A DNA stretch of 64,000 bases from CABQCM01 sp965145485 (GCA_965145485.1 CBCTCU010000003.1:1-64000); one strand, 5' to 3'; shown: positions 41,698 to 51,611, counted from the first letter of the stretch. The notes: a model not told the origin generated them from the letters alone. Translations and numbers: made by a program.

Positions 41698-43041
41698 TTA
41701 TGGCTGATCCGGCCGGTACAATTCCCGGCGCAGCCTCAACAGGATAATCACCGAAAGCACGGCCGCCAGCAAAGCCGTTGCGGCAAAATTCAGCCAGATG
41801 CCTGTTAAGCCCAACGGCCACAGCAGTGCGACAAGCACTACTGGAAAAACCAATGCGGTCGAGACCGAGAGAATGGAGGCTGGCAGCGGCTTTTCAATGG
41901 CAAGCATATAGCTTTGCATCGCAAAGGAAATCCACCGTGTCAGATAGGTAAGGCTAAACAGCCGCAACGCGCCAACCGCCAAATCCATAATCTCGTTGCC
42001 AGCATCGGCCATAAAAAGGATGGTGATTTGCTCGGGGAAGAGCGCGATGACCAAAACCGCCAGGAGGGATACGATACCGCTGGCCGAAAAGCAGCATTTT
42101 TCAATCGATCGGACTCGGGAATATTTTCCGGCGCCCCAGTTGTATCCGACGGCCGGCTGAAGAGAATCGCACATCCCGTAAAGAAGCGGCTGGATAAACC
42201 CATCCGTGTACATCAAAATGCCATACACCGATACGGCCGTCTCGCCCCCCAAGCGCACCAGGATGGCATTCATCAGAATGGAGGTAATCCGGCCCGCGAT
42301 GTTGTTCAAAAAGGTCGGGCTTCCGCAGGCGACAATCTGCCGGATCATGATAAATTGAAAATGCGGCTTGCAAAAGCGCAGCAGCGTTTTGCCCCTGAGG
42401 AACGGTACCATGGCCAGAAAGGCGCACACAAGCATCCCCGCGCAGGTAGCCAGGGCCGCCGCCCAGATCCCCCACCGGAACACGCCCAAAAATAAAAATT
42501 CCAATACAGCGCTTAATACCGACATCAGGATATTGAGCACCATGCTGCCACGGATGATCCCGCAGATGCGCAGAAAATTGTCCATGGCAAACACGATGGT
42601 CGTCACGGGGGAGCAAATGGCGTAAACCCGGATGTACTGCACTGCCAGAGAGGCAAACTCCCCCTCGGCTCCCATCCACGCAACCAGCAACGGGGCTGCT
42701 GCAAACAGAATCCCCCCGATCAGAATACCGGTGCCAACGATCATCAGGCAGGCGCAGGTAAAGATATTGCTTGCCCGCTTATCCTCTTTTCTTCCCAAAC
42801 AGATGGAGATGGGCACGGACGAGCCAACGCCGATCAGGTCCGCCAGCGAAAAGTTGATAATGACAAACGGCATGGCAAGGTTCACCGCCGCAAAAGCCGT
42901 GGGGCCCAAAAAACGCCCCACAAAAACGCCGTCGATCGTTTGGTATAACGCCGACGCCAGCATGCTGACCGCACCAGGGATAGCAGCGATAAAGAAAAGC
43001 TTCAACGGTGGCGTTTTAGCGAATAAGGTATGTGAACTCAT
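41698..43041 (-). CDS. MATE-family multidrug/metabolite exporter
   Basis: A ~447-residue membrane protein with 12 predicted helices, ion-coupled efflux type. The N-terminal FFIAAIPGAVSMLASALYQTIDGVFVGRFLGPTAFAAVNLAMP is strongly MATE-like, and VGYNWGAGKYSRVRS marks the start of the second half. The frame extends 20 codons further; ATG 43041, preceded by AAAGGAAAAAGAG, gives the usual N-terminus. It is a single gene with no adjacent regulator. Confidence 0.93.
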   Translation of the reverse strand: MSSHTLFAKTPPLKLFFIAAIPGAVSMLASALYQTIDGVFVGRFLGPTAFAAVNLAMPFVIINFSLADLIGVGSSVPISICLGRKEDKRASNIFTCACLMIVGTGILIGGILFAAAPLLVAWMGAEGEFASLAVQYIRVYAICSPVTTIVFAMDNFLRICGIIRGSMVLNILMSVLSAVLEFLFLGVFRWGIWAAALATCAGMLVCAFLAMVPFLRGKTLLRFCKPHFQFIMIRQIVACGSPTFLNNIAGRITSILMNAILVRLGGETAVSVYGILMYTDGFIQPLLYGMCDSLQPAVGYNWGAGKYSRVRSIEKCCFSASGIVSLLAVLVIALFPEQITILFMADAGNEIMDLAVGALRLFSLTYLTRWISFAMQSYMLAIEKPLPASILSVSTALVFPVVLVALLWPLGLTGIWLNFAATALLAAVLSVIILLRLRRELYRPDQP

Positions 43042-43271
43042 ATCTCTTTTTCCTTTGCATGCCCGCCTTTGGCATGGATGACTGCATTCCACGGCTGGCA
43101 CGACTTTGATACTATATTAATTTCTTCTTTATGAATATAAAACAATGTTGTCGCAGGTGGCGTTCTCAGACCGGCATCGGCAGCCGCGCTAGCAGCCCGT
43201 ACAGTACACGTCGTTCGCCGTATGAATGCTGATGGACGTAGCGCCACATAATGTCAGGGCTGGGCACACTC

Positions 43272-44243
43272 TCAAGATTCCATTGGATACCTCAAGCCCC
43301 ACTGCTGCCGAATTTGAGTCATCAGATTCATCACATCGTCGGTCAGGCTTTCCCATCCCTCGCGAATCGCGCCGGTGATCCTGCCCTCCATATCCTGAAC
43401 CTCATATTCCAGCGCACGGGCAGTATCGCCGCATTGCAGCACCTCCGGCTCCTCGCCGGATAAGCGGTAAATGACAGCACGGTCGGCGCGGGGGTAGTTT
43501 TCCACCTCCAGATAGCCTCCCTCTCCACACACTATGCCGCGCTTGGGCTGTTTTGCCCTCATGGAGAGTGAAATGACCGCCATCTGCCCCGCAGGATTGC
43601 TCAGCACGATACCCGACTGCTCGTCGACGCCGGTATCCGACAACCCTGCCGTGGTTACGATCCGGTCGGGCGCCTGATCCAAAAAGTACCGGGCAAAGGA
43701 CAGAGCGTATACCCCAATATCCAGCAGCGCCCCTCCCGCCAGCTCTTTGCTGAAAAAGCGGTTGGACGCATCGTAGGGCTTGCAGCTGCCAAAGTTGACC
43801 TGGATCATGCGAGGACGCCCAATATCCCCCTGCCGCACCCTTTCGAGTAACGCCCGGTACAGGGGCATGTGGTAAAGGGTCATTGCTTCCTCCACCACTA
43901 GGCCGCGCTCGCGTGCAAGGGAACGGATTTCCCCGAGCTGCGCCGAGTGAATCGTGATGGCTTTCTCGCAAAGGACATGCTTTCCAGCCAGCAGGGCCTG
44001 ACGCATCATGTCGTAGTGGAGGCTATGAGGCGTTGCGATATAAATCACATCCACCGCCTGGTCGGCAAGCAGCTCCTCGGGGGTGGAATATACCTTTTGA
44101 ATGGCGTATCGCCCGGCAAGCGCCTCCGCCCGGTCTCTGGTGCGGCTGGCAATGGCATAGGTCTGTCCATGCAGGGCATGAAGCGCCTGCGCCATCTCCT
44201 GCGCGATCACGCCCGCGCCCAGGATTCCCCAGTTGAGTTTCAT
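43272..44243 (-). CDS. Gfo/Idh/MocA-family oxidoreductase (second copy)
   Basis: A 323-residue NAD(P)-dependent dehydrogenase with WGILGAGVIAQEMAQAL as the Rossmann start, VLCEKAITI carrying the catalytic Lys and GGALLDIGVYALSFARYFL in the C-terminal domain. GGGAGGAAA lies just upstream of ATG 44243. It is a paralogue of the gene at 9.9 kb, sharing about the same architecture. It lies after the lysC terminator, so is probably transcribed separately. Confidence 0.92.
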   Translation of the reverse strand: MKLNWGILGAGVIAQEMAQALHALHGQTYAIASRTRDRAEALAGRYAIQKVYSTPEELLADQAVDVIYIATPHSLHYDMMRQALLAGKHVLCEKAITIHSAQLGEIRSLARERGLVVEEAMTLYHMPLYRALLERVRQGDIGRPRMIQVNFGSCKPYDASNRFFSKELAGGALLDIGVYALSFARYFLDQAPDRIVTTAGLSDTGVDEQSGIVLSNPAGQMAVISLSMRAKQPKRGIVCGEGGYLEVENYPRADRAVIYRLSGEEPEVLQCGDTARALEYEVQDMEGRITGAIREGWESLTDDVMNLMTQIRQQWGLRYPMES

Positions 44244-44258
44244 AGCCTTTTCCTCCCG

Positions 44259-44290
44259 AAAAAAGAGGAGCGGGCAGCGCCCCACTCCTC
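44259..44290 (-). terminator. Terminator after lysC
   Basis: Stem GAGGAG-TGGG/CCCG-CTCCTC read on the minus strand, followed by six T, 20 bp past the lysC stop. Confidence 0.85.
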
Positions 44291-44310
44291 CCCCAATTGA
44301 ATATGGTCGT

Positions 44311-45516
44311 TTAGCGCTCAAAAAAGGCGCGATGCACCGCCTGAACCGCACGCTCGGAATCCTCCAGGGCGATGAGCACCGATATTTTGATCTCGCTTGT
44401 GCTGATCATCTGAATGTTGATCCCAGCGGCGCCGAGGGCCTCGAACATGGTCGCGGCCACACCGGGGTGGGACTCCATACCGGCGCCAACAATGGATACC
44501 TTGCTGACGTTGGTGTCGCACTGAATTTTGCTGGCGCCGAGGGACGACGCGCTCTCTTCCAGCGCCTCCATCGCGTCGTCGCTCTGCGCGCGAGGGACGG
44601 TAAACGTGATATCCTTGGTCCCATCACGGCCGACCGACTGTAGGATAATGTCAACATTGACCTTGCGCGCGGCCAGCTTTGAGAAGACACGGTAGGCAAT
44701 CCCCGGGGTATCGTGCACCCCTACCAGCGATATACGCGCGATATCGTTGTCGCGGGCAACCCCTCTGACCAGCATTTTTTCCATGGTGACAACCTCCTTG
44801 ACAATCGTGCCCGGAAGGGCTTCCAGGCTGGATAAAACCTCTAGCTCGACATTGTATTTTTTCGCCATTTCCACCGAACGGTTGCAGAGAACCTGGGCTC
44901 CCATGCTGGCAAGCTCGAGCATCTCGTCGTAGGTGATCTCATCGAGCTTCTGCGCCTGCTTGACGATGCGCGGATCGGTGGTGTAAACGCCGTCCACATC
45001 GGTGAAAATCTGGCATCGGTCGGCGTGGAGCGCCGCCGCAATGGCCACGGCGGTCGTATCCGATCCCCCTCGCCCGAGCGTGGTGATATCATCGTATTTG
45101 TTGATCCCCTGAAAGCCGGCGACAATGACGATATTCCCCTTGTCGAGCTCCAGCCGCATGCGCTCGCCGTCAATGCTTTTGATGTGGGCGTTGCCATAGG
45201 TAGAGTTGGTTTGCATCCCGATTTGCCAACCAAGCAGGGACACCACCGGCAGCTCCATCGCTTCAATGGCCATGGCAAGCAGGGAGGCCGACATTTGCTC
45301 CCCGGCGCTCATGAGCATATCCATCTCACGCTTGGAGGCCTTGGGATTAATCTCCCGTGCTTTTTCGATCAGATCGTCGGTGGTATCGCCCTGGGCGGAT
45401 ACTACCGCGACGACCGAGTTGCCGGCGCGGTAAGCGTCGGTGATGATACGCGCGACATTGCGGACCTTATTCGCGTCGGCCACCGAGCTGCCGCCAAATT
45501 TCTGTACTATCAACAT
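44311..45516 (-). CDS. lysC: Aspartokinase
   Basis: Phosphorylates aspartate, the first step to lysine, threonine, methionine and diaminopimelate. The 401-residue protein has VQKFGGSSVAD at the N-terminus, GRGGSDTTAVAIAAAL and FTDVDGVYTTDPR in the kinase domain, and two C-terminal ACT domains (about 265-400) including VGAGMESHPGVAATMFEAL and IQMISTSEIKISVLI. This ACT pair implies feedback control by lysine or threonine. GGAGGAAGC precedes the ATG. It lies 11 bp after hom. Confidence 0.97.
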   Translation of the reverse strand: MLIVQKFGGSSVADANKVRNVARIITDAYRAGNSVVAVVSAQGDTTDDLIEKAREINPKASKREMDMLMSAGEQMSASLLAMAIEAMELPVVSLLGWQIGMQTNSTYGNAHIKSIDGERMRLELDKGNIVIVAGFQGINKYDDITTLGRGGSDTTAVAIAAALHADRCQIFTDVDGVYTTDPRIVKQAQKLDEITYDEMLELASMGAQVLCNRSVEMAKKYNVELEVLSSLEALPGTIVKEVVTMEKMLVRGVARDNDIARISLVGVHDTPGIAYRVFSKLAARKVNVDIILQSVGRDGTKDITFTVPRAQSDDAMEALEESASSLGASKIQCDTNVSKVSIVGAGMESHPGVAATMFEALGAAGINIQMISTSEIKISVLIALEDSERAVQAVHRAFFER

Positions 45517-45527
45517 GCTTCTTCCTC

Positions 45528-46766
45528 CTAATCGCAGATGCGCATGATCTGGATGGGCTCGAGGTGCGCGCTGAGTGAGCGCAGCTTCCCTCGCAGCTCC
45601 CCTTCCACCCCTACAGGGGTCACAAAGGCAAGCTCATGCGCGGGAGCCTGCTCGCACTCCAAGGTATGCACTGCGCCAAATGCCTCAGCCGCCAGTTTTA
45701 GCGCCTGATCCGGCTCGGCCGCCTTTGCACGGACATACAGCGCCGACCGGTTTTGCGCGACATCGGCCACATATTCGGGGCTACCCTCGCCCCAATAGAG
45801 ATATTTCCGCGCCGCACGGTGCTTAACGCAATCGATCACATCGGCCACCACGGCGCTGGCCGTGGGCAGCTTGCCCGCCCCCTTGCCGTAGAACATGACG
45901 TCGCCAGTCGCGTCGCCGCGCACCACAATAGCGTTAAAGACATCGTCCACCGACGAAAGCTGGCTGTCCCCCGGCACCAGCATGGGGGCGACAAGGCACT
46001 GAATACGGCCGTCTTCCAGCTTTTTGACCTGGCCGATGAGCTTGATGGCGTAGCCATGGGACGCGGCATAGGCCACGTCCAGCGCCGTGACCGCGGTAAT
46101 TCCCTCGGTGGAAACCTGGGCGGGATAGACGTGCTTGCCAAAAGCCAGAGAAGCAAGGATGCAGATTTTGCGGCAGGTATCCTGCCCGCCCACATCGGCC
46201 TCGGGATTGCGCTCGGCATAGCCGAGCTTCTGCGCCAGGGCGAGCGAATCCTCAAAGCTCATGCCCTCTTTGAACATCTTGGTCAGTATAAAATTGGTCG
46301 TCCCGTTGAGGATGCCCAGAATTTCGACAATCTCATTGGCCGCCAGGCACTGGGAAATGGGGCGAATAATGGGAATGCCGCCCCCCACGCTGGCCTCAAA
46401 AAGGAAATTGACGTTGTTCTCCCGTGCGAGAGCGAGCAGCTCGCAGCCCTTGGCCGCCACCAGCTCCTTGTTTGAGGTTACGACGCTTTTGCCGGCCATC
46501 AGGCAACGCTTGACAAAATCATAGGCCGGATTGAGTCCGCCCATCACCTCGACGACGACCGAAACCTCGTCGTCATTCAAAATAATGTCAAAATCCTTGA
46601 TGAACTTGTCCGAATAGTGCAGCCCCGGGAAATCGAGGAGATCCAGCACATATTTCAGCCGGATTTCCTCCCCCGCCCGCTGGTCGATGCTCTGTTGATT
46701 TTTATACAAAACCTCTACCACGCCCGAGCCAACCACACCGTGACCCATGACCGCAATTGATACCAT
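45528..46766 (-). CDS. hom: Homoserine dehydrogenase
   Basis: Reduces aspartate semialdehyde to homoserine with NAD(P)H. The 412-residue monofunctional enzyme has GHGVVGSGVVEVL as the nucleotide-binding loop, VVTSNKELVAAKG, FEASVGGGIPIIRP and the catalytic region LGYAERNPEADVGGQD, plus a C-terminal ACT domain (about 335-412). GAGAGGGAAAA precedes the ATG. It is the middle gene of the ACT regulator-hom-lysC operon. Confidence 0.97.
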   Translation of the reverse strand: MVSIAVMGHGVVGSGVVEVLYKNQQSIDQRAGEEIRLKYVLDLLDFPGLHYSDKFIKDFDIILNDDEVSVVVEVMGGLNPAYDFVKRCLMAGKSVVTSNKELVAAKGCELLALARENNVNFLFEASVGGGIPIIRPISQCLAANEIVEILGILNGTTNFILTKMFKEGMSFEDSLALAQKLGYAERNPEADVGGQDTCRKICILASLAFGKHVYPAQVSTEGITAVTALDVAYAASHGYAIKLIGQVKKLEDGRIQCLVAPMLVPGDSQLSSVDDVFNAIVVRGDATGDVMFYGKGAGKLPTASAVVADVIDCVKHRAARKYLYWGEGSPEYVADVAQNRSALYVRAKAAEPDQALKLAAEAFGAVHTLECEQAPAHELAFVTPVGVEGELRGKLRSLSAHLEPIQIMRICD

Positions 46767-46789
46767 CGCTTTTCCCTCTCTTATGTGTT

Positions 46790-47242
46790 CTAGTTTTCCG
46801 AAATATTCCCGATCGAGCGCACGCCGTCGAGGGCCCTCAGCCCCTCCAACAGCCGCTCGGGCGACCGGCTGGCGCCGCCCATGTTGGCCGATACCGACAC
46901 CAGCGCGCTCCCGCCCACAGGAATGCTCTGATGAATCGTCAGAATATTGACCCCCGAATCGCTCAGATAGGCCAACATCGAACTCAGCACGCCCGGCCGG
47001 TCATCCAGCGTGCTTTGTATGGTTATGATCTTGCCCTGTGTCAGAGCGTCGTATGCATAAACACAGTCGCGATACTTATAAAAAGCGCTGCGCGATATTC
47101 CAACCGTACGCACCGCGTCGGCCACCGAGCGTGCGCTGCCGGAGGAAAGCAGCTTTTTGGCCTGTACTACCTTTTGATAAACCGGCGGCAGAACCGATGC
47201 GCGGATGAGCAAGAGCTGTTCGCTGCCCACAAAGTCCACCAC
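46790..47242 (-). CDS. ACT-domain regulator, UPF0735/PheB family
   Basis: A 150-residue protein with an N-terminal helix-turn-helix-like segment (residues about 20-60, VVQAKKLLSSGSARSVADAVRTVGISRSAFYKYRDCVY) and a C-terminal ACT domain (about 70-148, ITIQSTLDDRPGVLSSMLAYLSDSGVNILTIHQSIP). This is the PheB/UPF0735 layout, which is usually linked to hom or aromatic amino acid genes. It starts the operon and probably senses an amino acid, but regulation of these genes is not shown. Confidence 0.92.
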   Translation of the reverse strand: MVDFVGSEQLLLIRASVLPPVYQKVVQAKKLLSSGSARSVADAVRTVGISRSAFYKYRDCVYAYDALTQGKIITIQSTLDDRPGVLSSMLAYLSDSGVNILTIHQSIPVGGSALVSVSANMGGASRSPERLLEGLRALDGVRSIGNISEN

Positions 47243-47271
47243 CCATGTACGATTGTATTCGTGTGAATAAC

Positions 47272-47300
47272 ACTATAGCACAATTTCCAATTGGATTCAA
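47272..47300 (-). promoter_or_regulatory. Promoter of ACT-hom-lysC operon
   Basis: Minus-strand -35 TTGAAT (47295-47300), 17-bp spacer, -10 TATAGT (47272-47277). A perfect inverted repeat GCATTTTTATC/GATAAAAATGC (47310-47320/47327-47337) lies just upstream of the -35 and could be an operator. The rest of 47338-47683 holds nothing recognisable. Confidence 0.65.
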
Positions 47301-47683
47301 GCCGCCGCAGCATTTTTATCATAGTGGATAAAAATGCCCGAAACTGCCTGTAAATCTGTGTGGATTCTGCCCCTTGCGAAAAATCTTGTTTTCGCATTTC
47401 CTTGCCCCATCCGCTTATCTGTTGGGTGCAGGAGTACAATCAGGCTTACATCCGTTTGGCTCGGCGCAGATGCGAATATGGGATGAGCCACCTATGCGTA
47501 TCGATCAAAAACCTCCCGTGCGCATAAACCGGCGGCCTGCAAAAATGCCGTGTATCGGTTCTTGCCTTTCGCCGCCCAACATAATATGCAAAGAAATTTA
47601 CTTTGTGACTGTCTTATCATTGCATCCCCGTGTAAAATCGAGTAATATGGTAATCATAACCACTAGAGGGGGAATCGCGTAGC

Positions 47684-48757
47684 ATGCTGGATCAAGGAAT
47701 CATCGAAAAACGGCGGGAATTTATTATCAACGCAGTGTACATCGCTATTATAGTGGCCCTGCTCGCTCTGGTTTTGAAATTCACCTTTTTGTGGCTGATG
47801 CCGTTTGTCATCGGCTTTCTGTGCGCGATAGCGCTGCAGCACCCCGTAGCCTGGCTGCACAAAAAGACCAAAATACCGCGCGGGATCTGGTCGGTCGTGC
47901 TGGTGGTGGTCATCCTGTCCGCCGGCTTTGCGCTGCTGATTTTAGTCGGTTATTACGGTTATCGCGAGCTCAAGGGGTTGGTGGACTGGTTGACCTCTTT
48001 GGTCCCCTCCCTGTCGGATATGTTCTCCTCCATCAGCGACAAGTTCAGCGGCTGGCTCATCACCCTGCCGGACGGGATATCCAGCACAATGGAAAATATG
48101 CCGGGCGAGCTGATGTCGGCCGGCCTGAGTATGGCCTCGGATGCTTTGACCAGCACGGCGAGGGCCATTATCGCCGGTACCCCCGGCATCATTATCGCTT
48201 TTGTTATCACCATCATCGCCTGCTGTTTTATCACATCGGGCTATAATCAGATCACCGCCTTCATCCTGCGTCAGCTTTCCCCAAAGCATCAGGAAATCGT
48301 TATGAAATCCAAGCGCCTGTTTACCGAAAACATTTTGAAGATGTTGCGTGGTTACCTCATTATCATGTGCATCACCTTTTGTGAGCTGGCGGTCGGACTT
48401 TCGGTCATCGGGGTGGACTACGCCGTGGCCATCGCGCTGGTTATCGCCGTTTTCGATATCCTGCCCGTGCTCGGTACCGGCGGCGTCATGATCCCCTGGG
48501 TGATTATCGAATGCATCGCGGGCAACTGGATCCGGGCACTTTCCCTGTTTATTGTTTACGCCATCATCACGGTCATCCGCAACGTCATTGAGCCCAAAAT
48601 CATTGGGCGGCAGGTTGGCATCCCGGCTATCGTCACCCTGCTGTCAATGTACCTTGGCTTACAGCTTTTCGGCGTGCTGGGCATGTTTGCTTTCCCCATA
48701 TTGATTATCATTATTATGAAGCTGCAGGAAAACGGCCTTGTGCACATATGGAAGTAG
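47684..48757 (+). CDS. AI-2E family transporter (PerM/YtvI type)
   Basis: A 357-residue membrane protein of the UPF0118/AI-2E exporter family with about eight helices. The C-terminal core shows YNQITAFILRQLSPKHQE, GVDYAVAIALVIAVFDILPVLGTGGVMIPW and EPKIIGRQVGIPAIVTLLSMYLG, which are diagnostic. The family includes exporters of autoinducer-2 and sodium/proton antiporters, so the cargo is open. GAGGGGG precedes the ATG. The glmS promoter follows its stop. Confidence 0.9.
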   Translation: MLDQGIIEKRREFIINAVYIAIIVALLALVLKFTFLWLMPFVIGFLCAIALQHPVAWLHKKTKIPRGIWSVVLVVVILSAGFALLILVGYYGYRELKGLVDWLTSLVPSLSDMFSSISDKFSGWLITLPDGISSTMENMPGELMSAGLSMASDALTSTARAIIAGTPGIIIAFVITIIACCFITSGYNQITAFILRQLSPKHQEIVMKSKRLFTENILKMLRGYLIIMCITFCELAVGLSVIGVDYAVAIALVIAVFDILPVLGTGGVMIPWVIIECIAGNWIRALSLFIVYAIITVIRNVIEPKIIGRQVGIPAIVTLLSMYLGLQLFGVLGMFAFPILIIIIMKLQENGLVHIWK

Positions 48758-48783
48758 TTTCCTTTGCCTGCGCCAAGAAATGC

Positions 48784-48812
48784 TTGCAATGGCGGTGCTT
48801 ACCAGATATAAT
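48784..48812 (+). promoter_or_regulatory. glmS promoter
   Basis: -35 TTGCAA (48784-48789), 17-bp spacer, -10 TATAAT (48807-48812), leaving a leader of about 110 nt. That leader lacks the conserved core of the glmS ribozyme. Confidence 0.75.
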
Positions 48813-48928
48813 GGAATACAAATGGCGCTTCGACCGCGTCAATACAGCGAAGCAGGAACCCGTGTCTGCCGGGCGGGTGGAAATGTTGACGCGACGCATC
48901 CAATCATGTTATGTAAGGAGTAGGTGTT

Positions 48929-50764
48929 ATGTGCGGTATTGTTGGCTACGTGGGGAAGGAACAGGTGGCCCCCATTCTGCTTGACGGTTTGTCCCGTTTG
49001 GAGTACCGCGGATATGATTCCGCGGGGATCGCTTATATGGGCGAAGACCATACCATTCATATTTCCAAGGCGCGCGGGCGCCTTCAGATCCTCAGCGATA
49101 TGCTCGATGGAGGAGCAAAAGTAGACGCTCACATTGGCATCGGCCATACCCGATGGGCTACCCATGGAAAGCCGTCGGATGAAAATTCGCATCCCCATAA
49201 AAGCAGCAGCGGGCGCTTTGCGGTGGTGCACAACGGCATTATCGAAAACTATATCTCCATCAAAAACGACCTGATCGCTTCCGGCGTGACCTTCCAGTCG
49301 GAAACCGATACCGAGGTCATTGCCCACCTGCTTGAAAAATATTATGACGGCAATTTGCTCGCCACTGTCAAAAAGACGGTCGACGCTTTGGAAGGGTCGT
49401 ATGCCCTCGGCATTCTCTGCTCGGATTTCCCCGACCGCTTTGTCGCCGTGCGAAACGCCTCTCCCCTCATTGTCGGGCTGGGGGAGGATGGTAACTACAT
49501 CGCCTCGGATATTCCGGCCATCCTGTCCCACACCCGCACCATATACCACCTGAACGAGGGTGAGATTGTCGAGCTGACCGCCTCGGAGGTCAAAGTGTAC
49601 ACCGAGAATCTGGAACCGGTCATCAAACAGGCCGAGACAGTCACCTGGGACGTGGCGGCGGCGGAAAAGGGCGGGTATGATCATTTTATGCTCAAGGAGA
49701 TTCACGAGCAGCCCCGCGCTTTGCAGGACACCATTTCTCCCCGTATCAACGACGCCGGCGACATCGCTCTCGATGGAATCCATCTCACCCGCGAGCAGCT
49801 CGAGGCGCTCGACCGCATCTATATCGTCGCCTGCGGCTCGGCCTACCATGTGGGCATCGTGGGAAAATACGTCATCGAAAAGCTTACCCGCATCCCGGTC
49901 GAGGTCGATTTGGCAAGCGAATTCCGCTATCGCGACCCCATTGTGGGCGAGCACGACCTTGTTGTCATCATCAGCCAGTCGGGCGAGACGGCCGATACCC
50001 TGGCGGCATTGCGCGAGGCCAAGAGCCGGGGGGCGCGCATTCTCTCTATTGTCAACGTGGTCGGCTCCTCCATCGCCAACGAGTCGGACGATGTGCTGTA
50101 TACCTGGGCCGGCCCGGAAATCGCCGTGGCCACCACAAAGGCTTACTCTACCCAGCTTTCCATGATGTATCTCATCGGCATGTATATCGCCAACAAGCTC
50201 GGCCGCATGGGGTCGGAGGAAATCCGCCGCCTGCTTGCCTCCCTCATCAAGCTGCCCGATCTGGTGGCCAAGGTGATTGAAGACAACGACGCCACCATCC
50301 GCAAGCTGGCTCAGCGCTTTCAGGATATTGAGCACGCCTATTATCTGGGGCGCAACGTCGATTATGCCGTCGCTCTGGAGGCCTCGCTCAAGCTCAAGGA
50401 AGTTAGCTATGTCCATTCGGAGGCGTATGCTGCCGGCGAGCTCAAGCATGGCACCATCTCCCTGATCGAGGACGGTACGCTGGTGGTCGCTTTGGCCTGC
50501 TGTCATCAGCTGGTGGACAAGACGGTATCCAATATCAAGGAGGTCAAGGCGCGCGGCGCTGAGGTGCTGACCGTAACCACCGCCGATAATACCGGCATTC
50601 AGGAATGCAGCGACCATGTGATCTACCTTCCCCGGGCCAAAGGGCTGTTTATGCCCTCCATTGAGGTGGTTCCCATGCAGATGCTTGGCTACTATATGGC
50701 GGTCGCCCGCGGGTGCGATGTGGATAAACCCCGTAATCTGGCAAAGTCGGTGACGGTAGAATGA
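48929..50764 (+). CDS. glmS: Glutamine-fructose-6-phosphate aminotransferase
   Basis: Makes glucosamine-6-phosphate from fructose-6-phosphate and glutamine, feeding UDP-GlcNAc synthesis. The N-terminal glutaminase (1-240) uses Cys2 (MCGIVGYVG) and has GHTRWATHGKPSDENSHPH; two SIS domains follow (about 285-450 and 460-600), with SQSGETADTLAAL and the C-terminal NLAKSVTVE. Length 611 fits. AAGGAG lies 8 nt before the ATG. The next gene overlaps by 4 bp. Confidence 0.98.
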   Translation: MCGIVGYVGKEQVAPILLDGLSRLEYRGYDSAGIAYMGEDHTIHISKARGRLQILSDMLDGGAKVDAHIGIGHTRWATHGKPSDENSHPHKSSSGRFAVVHNGIIENYISIKNDLIASGVTFQSETDTEVIAHLLEKYYDGNLLATVKKTVDALEGSYALGILCSDFPDRFVAVRNASPLIVGLGEDGNYIASDIPAILSHTRTIYHLNEGEIVELTASEVKVYTENLEPVIKQAETVTWDVAAAEKGGYDHFMLKEIHEQPRALQDTISPRINDAGDIALDGIHLTREQLEALDRIYIVACGSAYHVGIVGKYVIEKLTRIPVEVDLASEFRYRDPIVGEHDLVVIISQSGETADTLAALREAKSRGARILSIVNVVGSSIANESDDVLYTWAGPEIAVATTKAYSTQLSMMYLIGMYIANKLGRMGSEEIRRLLASLIKLPDLVAKVIEDNDATIRKLAQRFQDIEHAYYLGRNVDYAVALEASLKLKEVSYVHSEAYAAGELKHGTISLIEDGTLVVALACCHQLVDKTVSNIKEVKARGAEVLTVTTADNTGIQECSDHVIYLPRAKGLFMPSIEVVPMQMLGYYMAVARGCDVDKPRNLAKSVTVE

Positions 50765-51429
50765 TCGATTTATCCATATCCAGTTTGTTTGACCTTTCTC
50801 ATACCATAGCCGCTCCCCTGCTGGAAGGTCTATCCGCCCCATGGGAGGCGCTGCCGCACATTGGCGAATGGATCCGGTCGCTTGGCGCCGCATTGCCGGC
50901 CGATGAATATGAGCAGGTCGCGGAATCGGTCTGGATCGCGCGTACGGCGAAGGTCGCGCAGAGCGCTTCCATCACCGGCCCCTGCATCATCGGCCCCGAT
51001 ACCGAAGTGCGTCATTGCGCCTTTATCCGGGGCAATGCGCTGGTAGGCGGCGGCGCTGTGGTAGGCAACTCCACCGAGCTGAAAAATGTGATTTTGTTCG
51101 ACGGCGTTCAGGTACCTCATTACAACTACGTTGGCGACTCGATTTTGGGATATCGCTCCCACATGGGGGCGGGTTCGATTACCTCGAACGTCAAATCCGA
51201 TAAGACCCTGGTGACCGTATTGACAGACGAAGGAAGGATCCCCACCGGGTTGAAAAAATTCGGCGCCATTCTTGGCGATCATGTCGAGGTAGGCTGCGGG
51301 TCGGTACTCAATCCCGGCTCGGTGATCGGGCGAGGCAGCAGCATCTATCCCCTGTCGATGGTGCGTGGTTATGTCCCCGAGGGCGTCATCTATAAACGTC
51401 AGGGCGAGATCGCTACCAAGCATTGCTGA
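50761..51429 (+). CDS. Left-handed beta-helix acyltransferase, GlmU-like C-terminal type
   Basis: A 222-residue protein with a left-handed parallel beta-helix (about residues 55-205) built of hexapeptides such as IGPDTEV, VGGGAVVGNSTELKNVI and VGCGSVLNPGSVIGRGS. The segment PHYNYVGDSILGYRSHMGAGSITSN matches the acetyl-acceptor site of GlmU-type sugar-phosphate acyltransferases; the uridylyltransferase half is absent. Its ATGA overlap with glmS indicates coupled translation and a role in acetylating glucosamine-1-phosphate or a related amino-sugar phosphate. Often labelled UDP-GlcNAc pyrophosphorylase, which this length does not support. Confidence 0.85.
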   Translation: MIDLSISSLFDLSHTIAAPLLEGLSAPWEALPHIGEWIRSLGAALPADEYEQVAESVWIARTAKVAQSASITGPCIIGPDTEVRHCAFIRGNALVGGGAVVGNSTELKNVILFDGVQVPHYNYVGDSILGYRSHMGAGSITSNVKSDKTLVTVLTDEGRIPTGLKKFGAILGDHVEVGCGSVLNPGSVIGRGSSIYPLSMVRGYVPEGVIYKRQGEIATKHC

Positions 51430-51574
51430 CAGGCCCCTGAATTTTGCGGATGGAGGAAAGGACGAGCGGATTTGCTGGACTTCGCTCGGAAATCCGGCCG
51501 GGCGACAACCAACGCCTGCCATTGAAATACCCGCTATTTAATAGACGCCTTCAGCTTCTCTCAGCCATATTCCG

Positions 51575-51611
51575 ATCCCCTGGATACCATTTTGTATCCA
51601 GGGGATTTCTT
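51575..51611 (+). terminator. Terminator after glmS operon
   Basis: Thirteen-bp perfect stem ATCCCCTGGATAC/GTATCCAGGGGAT, 6-nt loop, then TTCTTT. Confidence 0.85.

Noticed and set aside
48813..48928. glmS ribozyme
   Set aside because: The conserved core and cleavage-site motif were looked for and not found.
48839..50893. 684-codon frame antisense to glmS
   Set aside because: Shadow of the well-supported glmS gene.
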